44,590 nt of DNA from Actinomadura roseirufa (GCF_900659635.1 NZ_CAACVB010000040.1:1-44590), one strand, 5' to 3'. Positions 35,903-44,525 are shown, counted from the stretch's first letter. A program made the numbers and translations. Notes: generated by a model not told the origin, from the sequence alone.

Positions 35903-36465
35903 TCGCGGGCCTCCTCGGCGGTGAACCAGCGGTCCCGGTCCGAGTCGGCCGTGATCCGCTCGACCGGCTGACCGGTGTGGAACGCCACCCGCTGCTGGAA
36001 CAGCCGCTTGGTGAACAGCATGTTCTCCGCCTGGATCTTGATGTCGGACGCCGTGCCGCCGATCCCGCCGGACGGCTGGTGCATCAGGATCCGGGCGTGC
36101 GGCAGCGCGTACCGCTTGCCCGGCGCGCCCGCGCACAGAAGGAACTGTCCCATCGACGCGGTGAATCCCATCGACAGCGTCACGACGTCGTTCGGGACGA
36201 ACTGCATGATGTCGTAAATGGCCATCCCAGCGGTCACCGAGCCGCCCGGGGAGTTGATGAACAGGTGGATGTCGCGGGTCCGGTCCTCAGCGGACAGCAG
36301 CAGCATCTCGCCGCAGATCCGGTTGGCGATGGCGTCGTCGACCTCCTGTCCGAGGACGATGATGCGCTGGCGCAGCAGCCGCTGGAACACCGGCTCGGCG
36401 GCGGCCAGCGCCGCCTCCTCGGCCCTGGCGGCAGGACGGTGAAGAGCGATCGTGTCAGCAACCAT
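35851..36465 (-). CDS. clpP: ATP-dependent Clp protease proteolytic subunit (solitary paralogue)
   Basis: A 204-residue ClpP. The catalytic triad is present: Ser in [11 protein letters not shown] (about 100), His in ILMHQPSGG (about 125) and Asp in [10 protein letters not shown] (about 175). The hydrophobic Clp-docking region and the handle region look normal. ATG at 36465 with GGGGA upstream. Actinomycetes have several clpP genes; this one is not next to a partner clpP or clpX. It is divergent from a LysR gene, with 85 bases between. That suggests that LysR controls it or itself. Confidence 0.93.
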   Translation of the reverse strand: MVADTIALHRPAARAEEAALAAAEPVFQRLLRQRIIVLGQEVDDAIANRICGEMLLLSAEDRTRDIHLFINSPGGSVTAGMAIYDIMQFVPNDVVTLSMGFTASMGQFLLCAGAPGKRYALPHARILMHQPSGGIGGTASDIKIQAENMLFTKRLFQQRVAFHTGQPVERITADSDRDRWFTAEEARDYGFVDRVVTHAGEVTA

Positions 36466-36522
36466 GTCCCCAGCAAATCCGCAGGTCATACCGCACGTCC
36501 AACAACATTTTCCGGCGCTTTC

Positions 36523-36537
36523 ACAACCCGGGGTTGT
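36523..36537. promoter_or_regulatory. Palindrome ACAACC-CGG-GGTTGT in the clpP/lysR gap
   Basis: A 6-3-6 inverted repeat 13 bases before the lysR start and 57 bases upstream of clpP, in the only promoter-sized gap between the divergent genes. LysR-type regulators usually bind near such sites. Confidence 0.6.
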
Positions 36538-36550
36538 TAATCTGGGGAGC

Positions 36551-37501
36551 ATGGACGCGGACCTGGCGGGCATGCGGGCCTTCGTGGCCGCCGCCGAGGA
36601 GCTGCACTTCGGGCGGGCGGCCGCGCGGCTCTTCCTCACCCAGCAGGCCCTTTCGAAGCGGATCGGCCGCCTGGAGGAGGCCCTCGGCGCGCCGCTGTTC
36701 GAACGCACCACGCGCTCGGTCGCCCTCACCCCCGCCGGGCACCGCCTGCTGCCGCTCGCGCTCGACGCGCTCGACGCGTTCGACACGGCCGTCGAGGCGG
36801 TCCGCGGCGTGCCCGTCCCGCTGCGCGTCGACGTCTACCACGAGCGGTTCACGCCGATGGAGGCCATCCGCCGGCTCGTCGCGGCGGAGCCGTCGATCAC
36901 AGTCGAGCCGAGCATGCGGCAGGGCCTCGCCGCGGCGGTGCCCGCGCTGCTCCGCCGCGAGATCGACGCGGCGTTCGGCCGCGCCCACGACCTCGGCCGC
37001 CCCTGGCCGGACGAGCTCGCCCGGCGGTTGTTCTCGCTCGTCCCGCTGCACGCGTTCGTGCTCGACGGGCATCCCCTCGCGACGCGGCGGGCGCTCACCG
37101 TCGCCGAGCTCAAGGACGCCGGGATCGTCATGCCCGATCCCGGCGCCTCCACCGAGTGGCACGGCTACCTGACCCGGCTCGCCGCCGAGCTCGGCGTCCC
37201 GCTCCGGTTCGCCGAACCCGCGATCGGCATGCTCGGCTACCGGCAGCTGATGGAGCGCGAGAACCGGTCCGTCGCCGTCGCGGAGAAGGAGATGACCCTT
37301 CCCTCCGGAGACGGGATGGTGCGGATTCCCATCGTCGAGCCCGTCCCGCTGTTCCCCTGGTCGATCGTCTGGCACCGGCAGAACCGCGCGCCGAGCCTCG
37401 TCCGGTTGCTCGCCTTGCTGGAGCCCCCGGCCGTGCCGGACGGGCCGTCCTTCTGGCTCCCCGCCCTCGACCTCCGCTGGGCGCGGGAGGCCGGGCCCTG
37501 A
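36551..37501 (+). CDS. LysR-family regulator divergent from clpP
   Basis: A 316-residue LysR protein. N-terminal wHTH ([63 protein letters not shown], residues 5-66) followed by the periplasmic-binding-like effector domain. ATG at 36551 follows GGGGAGC. Target genes in this class are often next door and divergent, hence clpP is a candidate. Convergent with the SDR gene, six bases apart. Its co-inducer cannot be deduced. Confidence 0.92.
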   Translation: MDADLAGMRAFVAAAEELHFGRAAARLFLTQQALSKRIGRLEEALGAPLFERTTRSVALTPAGHRLLPLALDALDAFDTAVEAVRGVPVPLRVDVYHERFTPMEAIRRLVAAEPSITVEPSMRQGLAAAVPALLRREIDAAFGRAHDLGRPWPDELARRLFSLVPLHAFVLDGHPLATRRALTVAELKDAGIVMPDPGASTEWHGYLTRLAAELGVPLRFAEPAIGMLGYRQLMERENRSVAVAEKEMTLPSGDGMVRIPIVEPVPLFPWSIVWHRQNRAPSLVRLLALLEPPAVPDGPSFWLPALDLRWAREAGP

Positions 37502-37507
37502 CCCGCG

Positions 37508-38236
37508 TCAGGCGAGGACCGCGCCCCCGTCGAGGACGAGGACGGCGCCGGTCGCGTGCGGCTGCGTCATGTAGAACAGGTACGCCGCCGCGATGTCGTC
37601 GACCTCGCCGATCCGGCGCAGCGGCGAGCCCGCGGCCGCGTCGCTGTAGAGCTGCTCGCGGACGTCGCCGGGCAGTGGGTTCCACAGGTTCGAGCGGACC
37701 ACGCCCGGCATCACGGCGTTCACCCGGATCGGTGCCAGCTCGACGGCGAGCGCGCGGGTCAGCCCCTCCAGCGCGCCGCAGAGACTGGAGGTCACCGAGG
37801 AGCCCGGGACGGGACGCGGCCCCGCCGTGCCGGTCGTCAGCGTGATCGAACCCCCGGCGCGGATCCTCGGCGCGGCGGCCTGGACGGCGGACAGGGCACC
37901 GAAGTAGCGCAGCGTGAAGAAGTCCCGGGCCGCGTCCAGGTCGAGGTCGGCGACCGGTGCGAGCAGGAGCGGATCGCCCGCCGTGTACACGAGATGGTCG
38001 ATGTCGCCGAGCACGTCGAACAGGTCCCGTACCTGAGCGGCGTCGGTCAGGTCGGCGATGCGGCCGTCGGCGCCTGGGAGGTGCTCAACGGCGCCGTCGA
38101 CGTTGCCCTTCCGGCTGGACACGACGGTCACGGCGGCACCCGCCCCGGCCGCCGCCGACGCGACGGCGAGCCCGATCCCGGACGTGCCGCCGAGCACCAC
38201 GACGCGCTCGCCCGTGAGCCGTTCATCGAGAGACAT
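37508..38236 (-). CDS. SDR-family protein lacking the YxxxK catalytic pair
   Basis: A 242-residue Rossmann-fold SDR. The cofactor motif VVVLGGTSGIGLAVASAA (residues 11-29) is intact and the D(A/L)-T-D motif is present as IADLTDAA. At the place of the catalytic Tyr-x-x-x-Lys the sequence reads SVTSSLCGALEGL, so both residues are missing and the preceding Ser is replaced too. The fold continues normally (VELAPIRVNAVMPGVV). It may bind NAD(P)H without classical SDR chemistry. ATG at 38236. Divergent from a LysR gene that probably regulates it. Confidence 0.88.
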   Translation of the reverse strand: MSLDERLTGERVVVLGGTSGIGLAVASAAAGAGAAVTVVSSRKGNVDGAVEHLPGADGRIADLTDAAQVRDLFDVLGDIDHLVYTAGDPLLLAPVADLDLDAARDFFTLRYFGALSAVQAAAPRIRAGGSITLTTGTAGPRPVPGSSVTSSLCGALEGLTRALAVELAPIRVNAVMPGVVRSNLWNPLPGDVREQLYSDAAAGSPLRRIGEVDDIAAAYLFYMTQPHATGAVLVLDGGAVLA

Positions 38237-38335
38237 GGGGGTTCCCTTCTGATGGTGAGACGCCTCCCACGATGCGTGCCGGCCGGTTCGCGCGTCCAAG
38301 ACCTGTGCACGCCGCTGTAATACCCTGAAGGCATC

Positions 38336-39208
38336 ATGGCTGACGTGGACCTCCGCAAGCTCCGGTACTTCGTGGCCGTCGCCGAGCACCTGCACTTCGG
38401 GCGCGCCGCGCAGTCGCTGCACATCGCCCAGCCGGTGCTCTCCCGGCAGATCAGGGCACTGGAGGACGAGCTGAAGGTGACCCTGTTCGACCGGGACCGG
38501 CGCTCGACCTCGCTCACCCCCGCCGGACGGCAGCTGCTCGCGGACGCCCGGCCGCTGCTGGCCGGCGCCGACGCGCTGACCCGGCGCGTCCGGCGCGCCG
38601 CGCGCGGCCCCCGCACCTTCACCGTCGGGTTCATGCCCGGACTGATCGTGACGGCCGCAGTGCGGGCCCTCGGCCTGCGCCATCCCGACCTCACCGTCCA
38701 CCTCGTCCGGACGACGTGGGACGACCAGACCGACGTCGTCCGCGACGGCCGCGCCGACGTCGGCTTCGTCCGCATGCCGGTCGACCGGACCGGGCTGGCG
38801 ATCCGGCGCCTGTACACCGAGCCGCGAGTCGCGGTCGTCCCCGCCGACCATCGGCTGGCGGGCAAGCGGGACGTCCCCGTCACCGAGATCGCCTATGAGC
38901 ACCTGCTCCAGGACCCCGACGCCGTCCCGGAATGGCGGGACATCGCCGAGGAAATGCGCGCACCGGCCCGGCAGCCCGCCCCCGTCTTCCACAGCGTCGA
39001 GGAGAAACTCGAACATGTCGCGGCGGGTCACGGCCTGGTGATCGTCCCGCTGTCGGTGGCGACCTTCTACACCCGTCCCGACATCGCCTATTTCACCGTC
39101 GCTGACCTGGCGCCGTCCCAGGTGAGCCTCGTGTGGGACGCCGCGCGCCGCACTCCGCTCATCGCCGAGTTCGCCACCATCGCCGAAACCACCGGCCCCC
39201 CGCCATGA
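38336..39208 (+). CDS. LysR-family regulator divergent from SDR gene
   Basis: A 290-residue LysR protein with a classic HTH (LRKLRYFVAVAEHLHFGRAAQSLHIAQPVLSRQIRALEDELKVTLFDR) and an effector domain (VGFMPGLIVTAAVRAL, later VAAGHGLVIVPLSV). ATG at 38336 sits after GAAGGCATC; TAATAC just upstream (38318-38323) could be its -10. It is 99 bases from the SDR start on the opposite strand, the standard layout for a LysR and its target. Confidence 0.93.
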   Translation: MADVDLRKLRYFVAVAEHLHFGRAAQSLHIAQPVLSRQIRALEDELKVTLFDRDRRSTSLTPAGRQLLADARPLLAGADALTRRVRRAARGPRTFTVGFMPGLIVTAAVRALGLRHPDLTVHLVRTTWDDQTDVVRDGRADVGFVRMPVDRTGLAIRRLYTEPRVAVVPADHRLAGKRDVPVTEIAYEHLLQDPDAVPEWRDIAEEMRAPARQPAPVFHSVEEKLEHVAAGHGLVIVPLSVATFYTRPDIAYFTVADLAPSQVSLVWDAARRTPLIAEFATIAETTGPPP

Positions 39209-39270
39209 TGTGACGTCTCCGGGTGAAAGGCGGCACTCGTAGTCACGTGGCTCTGCTGCACAAGCCCGGA

Positions 39271-39307
39271 AAGCCCTGCCCTCCGCTTCACCAGAGGGAC
39301 AGGGCTT
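39271..39307 (-). terminator. Terminator hairpin of the secreted Cys protein gene
   Basis: AAGCCCTG/CCCTC (39271-39283) pairs with GAGGG/CAGGGCTT (39294-39307, one bulged A). Lies 19 bases beyond the minus-strand stop at 39327 and before the convergent lysR end. Confidence 0.7.
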
Positions 39308-39326
39308 CCTCGCATCGCGCGCTCAG

Positions 39327-39662
39327 CTACTTGACCGCGACAGCACTCGCATACGCGCCGCTGCCGTCCACGCAGGTCGTAGTCGACGCTTCCCATGGCC
39401 GCGCCCAATTGCCATAGGAATCTCCACCGTAGTAGCACTTCAGGACGATCATGTGGTAGGCGACCTGGTAGGGCGTCGTGCAGTCGCTCCACCCCGCACC
39501 CGCCCCTTCGTCGGGGTCCCACGGGACATAGTGCGCCCTACATCCGGGCCACGGATCTGTCTTGGAAACGGGCGCCGTAGCGGACGCCGGCGAAGCCGCC
39601 AGGGTGACGACCGCGGAACTCGCGACCACAAGCGCGGCCACGAGGCGTGCTGTTCTTTTCAT
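39327..39662 (-). CDS. Small secreted protein with four cysteines
   Basis: A 111-residue protein. Signal peptide MKRTARLVAALVVASSAVVTLAASPASA with a predicted cleavage near residue 28 (ASA-TA). The mature part of about 83 residues has Cys at PGCRAH, SDCTTP, LKCYYG and TTCVDG, enough for two disulfides, with several Trp/Tyr (WPG, WDPDEG, NWARPWE). No family recognised. Start chosen at ATG 39662 (MKRT); the ATG at 39707 would put residues before a normal signal peptide. A terminator follows its stop. A secreted protein of unknown role. Confidence 0.75.
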   Translation of the reverse strand: MKRTARLVAALVVASSAVVTLAASPASATAPVSKTDPWPGCRAHYVPWDPDEGAGAGWSDCTTPYQVAYHMIVLKCYYGGDSYGNWARPWEASTTTCVDGSGAYASAVAVK

Positions 39663-39833
39663 GGACCTGCTCGCTTTCCGGATCCGTTGGCGAAGATCCA
39701 TCAGCATCGTAAGAAAGGCGCCCTAACATCTCGCTTGCGGCGACCTGGCGCGGGCGCCTGCCCCTGACGCCCCGATGGGACATCGCCTCACAACGACTGA
39801 CCGCAGCCTCTTTGAGGTGACGCCGAAAACACG

Positions 39834-39871
39834 AATCCGGTCCACGCCCCACGTGGGGCACGGACCGGATT
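39834..39871 (-). terminator. Strong terminator of the lipoprotein gene
   Basis: An interrupted palindrome AATCCGGTCC, then GCCCC-ACGT-GGGGC, then GGACCGGATT (39834-39871) is followed on the minus strand by a TTTT run. It lies 50 bases past the lipoprotein stop (39922). Confidence 0.8.
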
Positions 39872-39921
39872 CCGGTGGCGGACGTCCCGGCGCCTACAGG
39901 AGCTCGCCGGCGCGCCGGTCG

Positions 39922-40473
39922 CTACTGGGTCTCCCGGATGAGGGTGGCGGCCTGGCCGGAGAACTTCACGGTCGCGTTGTGCGGCTCGGCCTGCACCCAT
40001 TCGTCGAACCCGGTCATGGAGCACTTCATGACGTCGGGCGGGGTGTCGGCGCCGTCCGGGCACTTGCCGCCCGCCACGTACAGGTCGGTGTCCCCGGCGG
40101 TGAAGAAGACGACGTTGCCGACGGTGAACTTGCCCGGCGCCAGGTACTGCAGCCGTCCCCACGCCGTCTTGACCTGTTTGCCGCCCGCCTGCTCGGGCGA
40201 GGTGGGCTCGCCCACCGGAGCACCCGACCCACCCGAGCCCCGGGGCGCGGACGAGCCGCCCGGTGTGGACCCTCCGCCCGGAGTGGACGAGCCGCCTGGG
40301 GTGGAGGCGCCGCCCGGGCTGGGGGCGCCCGGCGTCGAGGTGGCGCCCGTCGCGGGCACGGAGCCGACCGGCGAGGAGGGCGCCGCCGCGGACTTGCCGT
40401 CGCCGGTGCCGTTGCAGGCCGTCAGGCCGAGCGCCAGTACCGCCGCCACACCGGTGATCACGATCTTCCGCAT
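39922..40473 (-). CDS. Lipoprotein with Ser/Thr-Pro-Gly repeat linker
   Basis: A 183-residue lipoprotein: lipobox LTAC at about residue 20 following a hydrophobic signal, then an Ala/Pro/Ser-rich linker including the near-repeat STPGG several times (about 55-80), then a folded part with VKTAWGRLQYLAPGKFTVGNVVFFTAGDTDLYVAGGKCPDG and MKCSMTGFDEW (two Cys). No family recognised. ATG at 40473 with GGGAGCGGGACCC upstream. Anchored outside the membrane. Standalone gene with its own terminator. Confidence 0.78.
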   Translation of the reverse strand: MRKIVITGVAAVLALGLTACNGTGDGKSAAAPSSPVGSVPATGATSTPGAPSPGGASTPGGSSTPGGGSTPGGSSAPRGSGGSGAPVGEPTSPEQAGGKQVKTAWGRLQYLAPGKFTVGNVVFFTAGDTDLYVAGGKCPDGADTPPDVMKCSMTGFDEWVQAEPHNATVKFSGQAATLIRETQ

Positions 40474-41020
40474 GGGTCCCGCTCCCCGTCCTCGGTGCGC
40501 GCCCCTCGTGGTCGCGCTGTACCGGGTGAGATGGGACACCACCCGGCGGGGTTGGCCCGCCCGGACGTGATCAACCCGACCCGCTCCCGCACGAACTCAC
40601 CGCCCGATGCGGGCATCTGGATCTACGAACGGCACGGAGAAGTTCGAGCAATCCCGAATCTTTCTCACATTTATTCGAGGACGAGACACTCGAACCTGCC
40701 CAAGCACCTGTTCCAGGGGTTGACGATCACGCCGTGGACCTCCATCCGGGTGGTCCTCACGAAGGCCGAGGCCGCTGTCCGGGTCGTCAGAAAGAGCGCC
40801 GTCACGGTCACGGCACGGCTTCTCGGTCTGCTTCGAGGGCAATTACGGTCGGCACCTTGTACACGTCGCCGGACCTATATGGCCGTAGGCCGTTTGCAGG
40901 GACGCCTAATGCCACGAGGACGCCGACGCGGTCGGGGTTCCCAGCCGCAGGTCACGTCCGCATTGGGCAGCCCGCGGGACACCAGGCGGGCCTTGATGGC
41001 GTCAAGAACGCAGCGGTTCG
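40474..41020. other. Intergenic, no gene seen
   Basis: Lipoprotein promoter near 40474-40560. The rest (about 40560-41020) has short open frames on both strands but no ribosome-binding sites or domain similarity that I can recognise. It leads into a LuxR-type remnant, so it may be decayed regulator sequence. Confidence 0.4.
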
Positions 41021-41140
41021 AACCTGACCGCCCCGGCCGTGAAGAGCCACGCGAACCGGATCCTCGCCCGCCTCGGGCATCCAAGCCTCGCCGCTCGTCC
41101 ACCACGCGGGCCTACCGGACCACAACGGCCCGCTCCCTGA
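41021..41140 (+). pseudogene. LuxR-type HTH remnant
   Basis: The frame NLTAPAVKSHANRILARLGHPS is a clear match to the recognition-helix end of NarL/LuxR regulators (xATVKTHVNRILAKLG). Afterwards a frameshift gives VHHAGLPDHN, similar to the last helix. The rest of the regulator is not detectable upstream. A relic of a deleted response-regulator-type gene. Confidence 0.5.
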
Positions 41141-41281
41141 TCGAGGACGAGGGGAGGCGATCAGCAGACGGCGGGCACCCGGTCCCGTGAGCGCTATCCC
41201 AGCGGCACCGCTTCCAGGGTCTCTGGGGCGAGGTAACCACCTGTCCGTCTTGGTGATGGCGCGGGAGTCGTAGTGTCGGGT

Positions 41282-42139
41282 TCACGACAGAGACCCGTCC
41301 GCCATCTGGGCGCCGTTGACGCCGTACTGGAGAATCTCGCCGTCATGGCGAGCTGGATGTCCGACGGGAAGGAGCGTGGCCCGCGACGCCGGGCCTCTCT
41401 TGTCGAGCCACTCCTCTGCGAGCTGGGAGAGTGATCTGCCTGATAGCCGGGCTGGCCGATGCTGTGCGACCTGGACCCCATGCTCGTATTGGAAAGTCAC
41501 TGGCTCGCTGATCTCCCAGGCGCAGATTTCAAAGCCCCAGAGTTGCTCAAGGTCGCGTAGCACGATCCATCGGGTGACCGTGTCTCCGTTATTGGTCACC
41601 AGCAACTCAGCCCGCACGACGAAGTAGTCGAAGCGAAACGATTCGGTTTCGTCAAGGTCTATGGCCGCACTGACAGTTGAGCGGTCACGGCCTGTGAGGC
41701 GCTGAGTCTCGTGGAGGAGGGCCAGCCCACTGGCGGCGGCGCTGGAATGGGGATCGAACTGCAGGGCCCGTTCGTACAGGTCACATGCCTCGCTGGCCCT
41801 CCGCTTTCTTTCTTCGTCCCACCGTTTTGGGTGACGCATTCCCAAAGCCATGTCCGAGAGCTGTCCACACTGCGTCGACAACAAGGTCGCCAGGAGGAGG
41901 GTTGCCTCGGCGTCTTGCGGCCGCTTCGTCACCGCTTGTCGCAGCCACTTCTCCGCTTCCGGAAGGTAGCCGTAACCGTCGGTCTGCGTATCCGACCATG
42001 ACACCTGCAGCAGCATGTGCCCCAGGTCTCGTGCCGCATCCGGGTCCTTCTCCGCATCCGCCTGCAATGCCTTCCGCATTTCGCGGGGCGGACGCCTGGC
42101 GTCGATCAACCGCCGAACACGCTCGGGCCAGTTCGTCAT
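41282..42139 (-). CDS. TPR-like helical protein of unknown function
   Basis: A 285-residue protein. The first ~150 residues are tetratricopeptide-like helices (ARDLGHMLLQVSWSDTQTDGYGYLPEAEKWLRQAVTKRPQDAEATLLLATLLSTQ, then YERALQFDPHSSAAASGLALL), with a beta-rich C-terminal half (FRFDYFVVRAELLVTNNGDTVTRWIVLRDLEQLWGFEICAWEI). No enzyme motif. ATG 42139 (MTNWPERV) is chosen because it overlaps the upstream small ORF stop as ATGA; a second in-frame ATG exists at 42157. Likely a scaffold or partner protein. Confidence 0.75.
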   Translation of the reverse strand: MTNWPERVRRLIDARRPPREMRKALQADAEKDPDAARDLGHMLLQVSWSDTQTDGYGYLPEAEKWLRQAVTKRPQDAEATLLLATLLSTQCGQLSDMALGMRHPKRWDEERKRRASEACDLYERALQFDPHSSAAASGLALLHETQRLTGRDRSTVSAAIDLDETESFRFDYFVVRAELLVTNNGDTVTRWIVLRDLEQLWGFEICAWEISEPVTFQYEHGVQVAQHRPARLSGRSLSQLAEEWLDKRGPASRATLLPVGHPARHDGEILQYGVNGAQMADGSLS

Positions 42140-42309
42140 ACAGCGGAAGTCTCCCATACGTCGCGGACAGTCCGCGTTACAGGCCAGGATTCTCCTCGAC
42201 GCCGGCTAAACTCCGCCACTCGCCGGTGCCGCTCATGGCCGCTGGCCAGGCGCCGCAGCATGGCGCTGGTCTCGGTGACCAGGATGCGAGGGCCGGCCAC
42301 GGCTCGCAC
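42136..42309 (-). CDS. Possible small ORF coupled to the TPR gene (57 aa)
   Basis: From GTG 42309 a frame encodes VRAVAGPRILVTETSAMLRR and on to RRRGESWPVTRTVRDVWETSAV, ending at a TGA that overlaps the ATG of the TPR gene (ATGA). Protein-like composition continues upstream without a start codon, so it may be the end of a longer broken gene. Real only if the coupling is genuine. Confidence 0.35.
   Translation of the reverse strand: MRAVAGPRILVTETSAMLRRLASGHERHRRVAEFSRRRGESWPVTRTVRDVWETSAV
42162..42176. promoter_or_regulatory. Perfect palindrome CGCGGAC-A-GTCCGCG
   Basis: A 15-bp inverted repeat 22 bases upstream of the TPR gene start. Could be an operator or a hairpin that hides the start region. 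It lies within the possible small ORF. Confidence 0.4.
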
Positions 42310-42383
42310 TACGCGCCCGACGGAACCGAGGACCGGCCCGAGACGCCGTGCGGCTTCTGGTGGACACTCGAAAAAGGCAACCG

Positions 42384-42700
42384 ATCGCCAGGGCCCAGCA
42401 GACTGGTGACCCCGGTGATCGCGTCCGGCGAGGGGCGGAAGTAGCGGCGCGCATTCTCGGGCTTCTTGTGCCAGGACTCGGCCATCAACATCAGCGGGCT
42501 CGCGCCTCCCTCACCGAGATTGAGTCAGCGCCGAGTGCCGCAGCTCGTCCGAGTCCCGGCCGGTGCCCGGCCCGCCGAGTGCAGTGTGGGCATACAGCAG
42601 CACGAGGGCCTGCCCAAAGGACCGGCGGGCACAACCGGCGTCGGGGCAGACACAGGGGCAGGGCCTTGCCCGGTCCGGGGCAGCGGTGTGTGATGAACAC
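42384..42700 (-). pseudogene. Frameshifted tyrosine recombinase (integrase) remnant
   Basis: Three consecutive pieces in different frames make one integrase C-terminus: [13 protein letters not shown] (about 42700-42660), then [28 protein letters not shown] through DELRHSALT (with the catalytic Arg/His, about 42650-42540), then [33 protein letters not shown] (with the catalytic Tyr, about 42520-42420), ending TSLLGPGD at 42384. At least two frameshifts separate them, so it is dead. The C-terminal style is typical of actinomycete site-specific integrases. Confidence 0.7.
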
Positions 42701-42811
42701 CGGCTCCGGGTGCGGCCTTTTGAGCAGGCCCGGCAGCAGCCGCAGTGCATCACGACACAGGAGGCCATCGCCGTTCGTTCCCGTGCGCTGGCGCGTGATG
42801 AACCCGCAAGG

Positions 42812-42849
42812 ACGACGCCCCGGTCGCGATGAACGGCCGGGGGCGTCGT
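42812..42849 (-). terminator. Terminator hairpin of the XRE regulator
   Basis: ACGACGCCCCGG (42812-42823) pairs with CCGGGGGCGTCGT (42837-42849) around a 13-base loop, ten bases past the XRE regulator stop on the minus strand. Confidence 0.75.
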
Positions 42850-42858
42850 GCCTTGGGA

Positions 42859-44151
42859 TCAGGTGGCGGTGGTCAGCTCGCGCAGGTCTCGCGCAGCCGG
42901 GAGAGTCCGTGCCTTCTCGGGAAGCACCGAGATGACCAGCCGTGCGTACACGTGGATGCGCGCGACGCGCCGTTCCTTGGGAACCGCGTCGATGATGTTG
43001 AGCGCTTGGCCGAGCGCCTGTTCGGGGTCGGTTCGTGCATGAAGCAGGGGCTCATGCAGGCTGAGCTGGACGGCAGCGTACTCATTCGGCCCGAAGTAGG
43101 CGCGGGCAGCGGCCTGGGCTTCGTCGGCGCGCTTCACGTCCCCGGCCCACGCGTAGATCATGCTCTGCTTGCAACGCAAGCGATCTTCACCCCAGCGCGG
43201 GCCCGCCGCTGGAAGCCGCTCGAAGAGCGCTTCGACCTCGCGGATCGCGGTGATCGCCTGCGAGAAGTCTCCGGCCCCTGCGTGTGCTTCTGCTTCTACG
43301 GCCGCCGCGTAGATCAAGGGGTATGTGGGACGGGTTCCCGCGAGACGTCGGGCGTCTTGAATGAGCGGAATGAGGCGGCCGAGGTCGGCGCGGTCATCGT
43401 TGAGCCGGGTGGTCACCTCGAAACTGCGGGTCAGAGATGCGAGATCGCGATCTTGTGACTTGTCCGCGAGGTGCCGGGCCGTGTTCCACCAGCGTTGCGA
43501 ATGGCGCCGATTCCCGATCTCCGACAGTCCGCCCGCGATCAAGAACGCGTGGCGAGTGGCCGCGTGCGCGAGGTCGCGTTCCACCGCTTTGGGCTGGTTC
43601 TGGGGGAGATGCGATGCGATGTCGGACCAGTCCGCCGCAAGAGCGGCCAGTACGACACCGGGAGGATCGCAGCGATAGCTGGCCGCGTGGATGTCGTAGG
43701 CGTCCTCCCAATCATCGATCATGCCTTGGGAAACCGTCGCCCCAGGTAGATGCCGCTCCCCGGTCCGCCACCCCTGATTGAGCGTGGTCAGGACCGGCGC
43801 GACGGTCGCGCCCGCGGTTAAAGCCGTGGCGTTGCGAAGAAGATCCCTACGTTTCACGTCGCCGTCCCCGAGGTCGGGAGTTGGACTCCGATCCACGGTA
43901 CCGTCCGGTATGCCGGGTGCGTCGTACCGCTTCCGGACTTCTTCGATGTCGTTCAGGACATCGGTCAGCTCGTCGAGCGTGATCTTCAGCGCGTGAGCGA
44001 GTTTAGGCCGAAGGTAGGGCAGTGGATCGGTGTCAGCGCGTTCCCAGCGGCCGATCGTTGATCGTTCCACCCCGAGTCGCTCGGCCAAGCCCTCTTGGCT
44101 ATATCCCATTGACCGCCGTCGTTGAGCCAGGCGGCGCCGTTTCAACGCCAT
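42859..44151 (-). CDS. XRE-family regulator with TPR-like domain
   Basis: A 430-residue regulator. HTH_XRE at residues 8-65 (LAQRRRSMGYSQEGLAERLGVERSTIGRWERADTDPLPYLRPKLAHALKITLDEL), a linker to about 115 with a short hydrophobic Ala/Thr segment (NATALTAGATVAPVL), then a long all-helical TPR-like domain (from LPGATVSQGMIDDWEDAYDIH to the end, with repeated Ala/Glu/His-rich helices such as YAAAVEAEAHAGAGDFSQAITAIREVEALFERLP). This layout is abundant in actinomycetes and often sits by short conserved genes. ATG at 44151. Divergent from the 36-residue gene at 44415; it may regulate that gene. Confidence 0.9.
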   Translation of the reverse strand: MALKRRRLAQRRRSMGYSQEGLAERLGVERSTIGRWERADTDPLPYLRPKLAHALKITLDELTDVLNDIEEVRKRYDAPGIPDGTVDRSPTPDLGDGDVKRRDLLRNATALTAGATVAPVLTTLNQGWRTGERHLPGATVSQGMIDDWEDAYDIHAASYRCDPPGVVLAALAADWSDIASHLPQNQPKAVERDLAHAATRHAFLIAGGLSEIGNRRHSQRWWNTARHLADKSQDRDLASLTRSFEVTTRLNDDRADLGRLIPLIQDARRLAGTRPTYPLIYAAAVEAEAHAGAGDFSQAITAIREVEALFERLPAAGPRWGEDRLRCKQSMIYAWAGDVKRADEAQAAARAYFGPNEYAAVQLSLHEPLLHARTDPEQALGQALNIIDAVPKERRVARIHVYARLVISVLPEKARTLPAARDLRELTTAT

Positions 44152-44414
44152 TCGTGACCTTTCTCCCAGGTCCGCCGTGAGACCGCCTCCACAAAGGCAT
44201 CACCGTTGATCACGCCACGGGACTGCCTCGCCGTCAGGTCCATGATGCACAGGTTGCGCGCTGGCCGTTACCGCTTTCGCGGCGGTTTACTGAGAGCACG
44301 GCCGGACTCCGTACCCCGGAGTTAATGATCGCCGTTTCCATGAAGACAGACCCGCTCCGACTGGTGCGCTCTCACCAGGGAAAACCGGAGCCTGCCCGAA
44401 AACGAGGTCCAGTT

Positions 44415-44525
44415 ATGAGCAAGGGCAACAAAGCGAGTGGGGAGGAGCTCTTCGAACCGCCCGACAGTGTGGAGCACCCCGACGCATATGGCTTGGGTTC
44501 TAGGGGTGATCGCAACACCGGTTGA
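44415..44525 (+). CDS. Small acidic protein, 3' end probably replaced by IS30 element
   Basis: ATG 44415 with GAGGT upstream encodes 36 residues beginning MSKGNKASGEELFEPPDSVE. The first ~28 residues are acidic and Pro-rich. The last eight or so are encoded by what looks like the terminus of an IS30 element, so the natural C-terminus is probably lost or lies past the element outside the window. The FEPPxxVExxxxY pattern is faintly like the leader of some RiPP precursors; this is weak. Divergent from an XRE regulator. Confidence 0.4.
   Translation: MSKGNKASGEELFEPPDSVEHPDAYGLGSRGDRNTG

Noticed and set aside
40200..40330. CRISPR-like array in the lipoprotein gene
   Set aside because: The short tandem pattern is a coding STPGG-type linker, with no spacer structure.
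41011..41025. GGTTCGAACC resembling a tRNA T-arm
   Set aside because: No matching acceptor stem, anticodon arm or CCA end around it; it lies in the LuxR relic coding frame.
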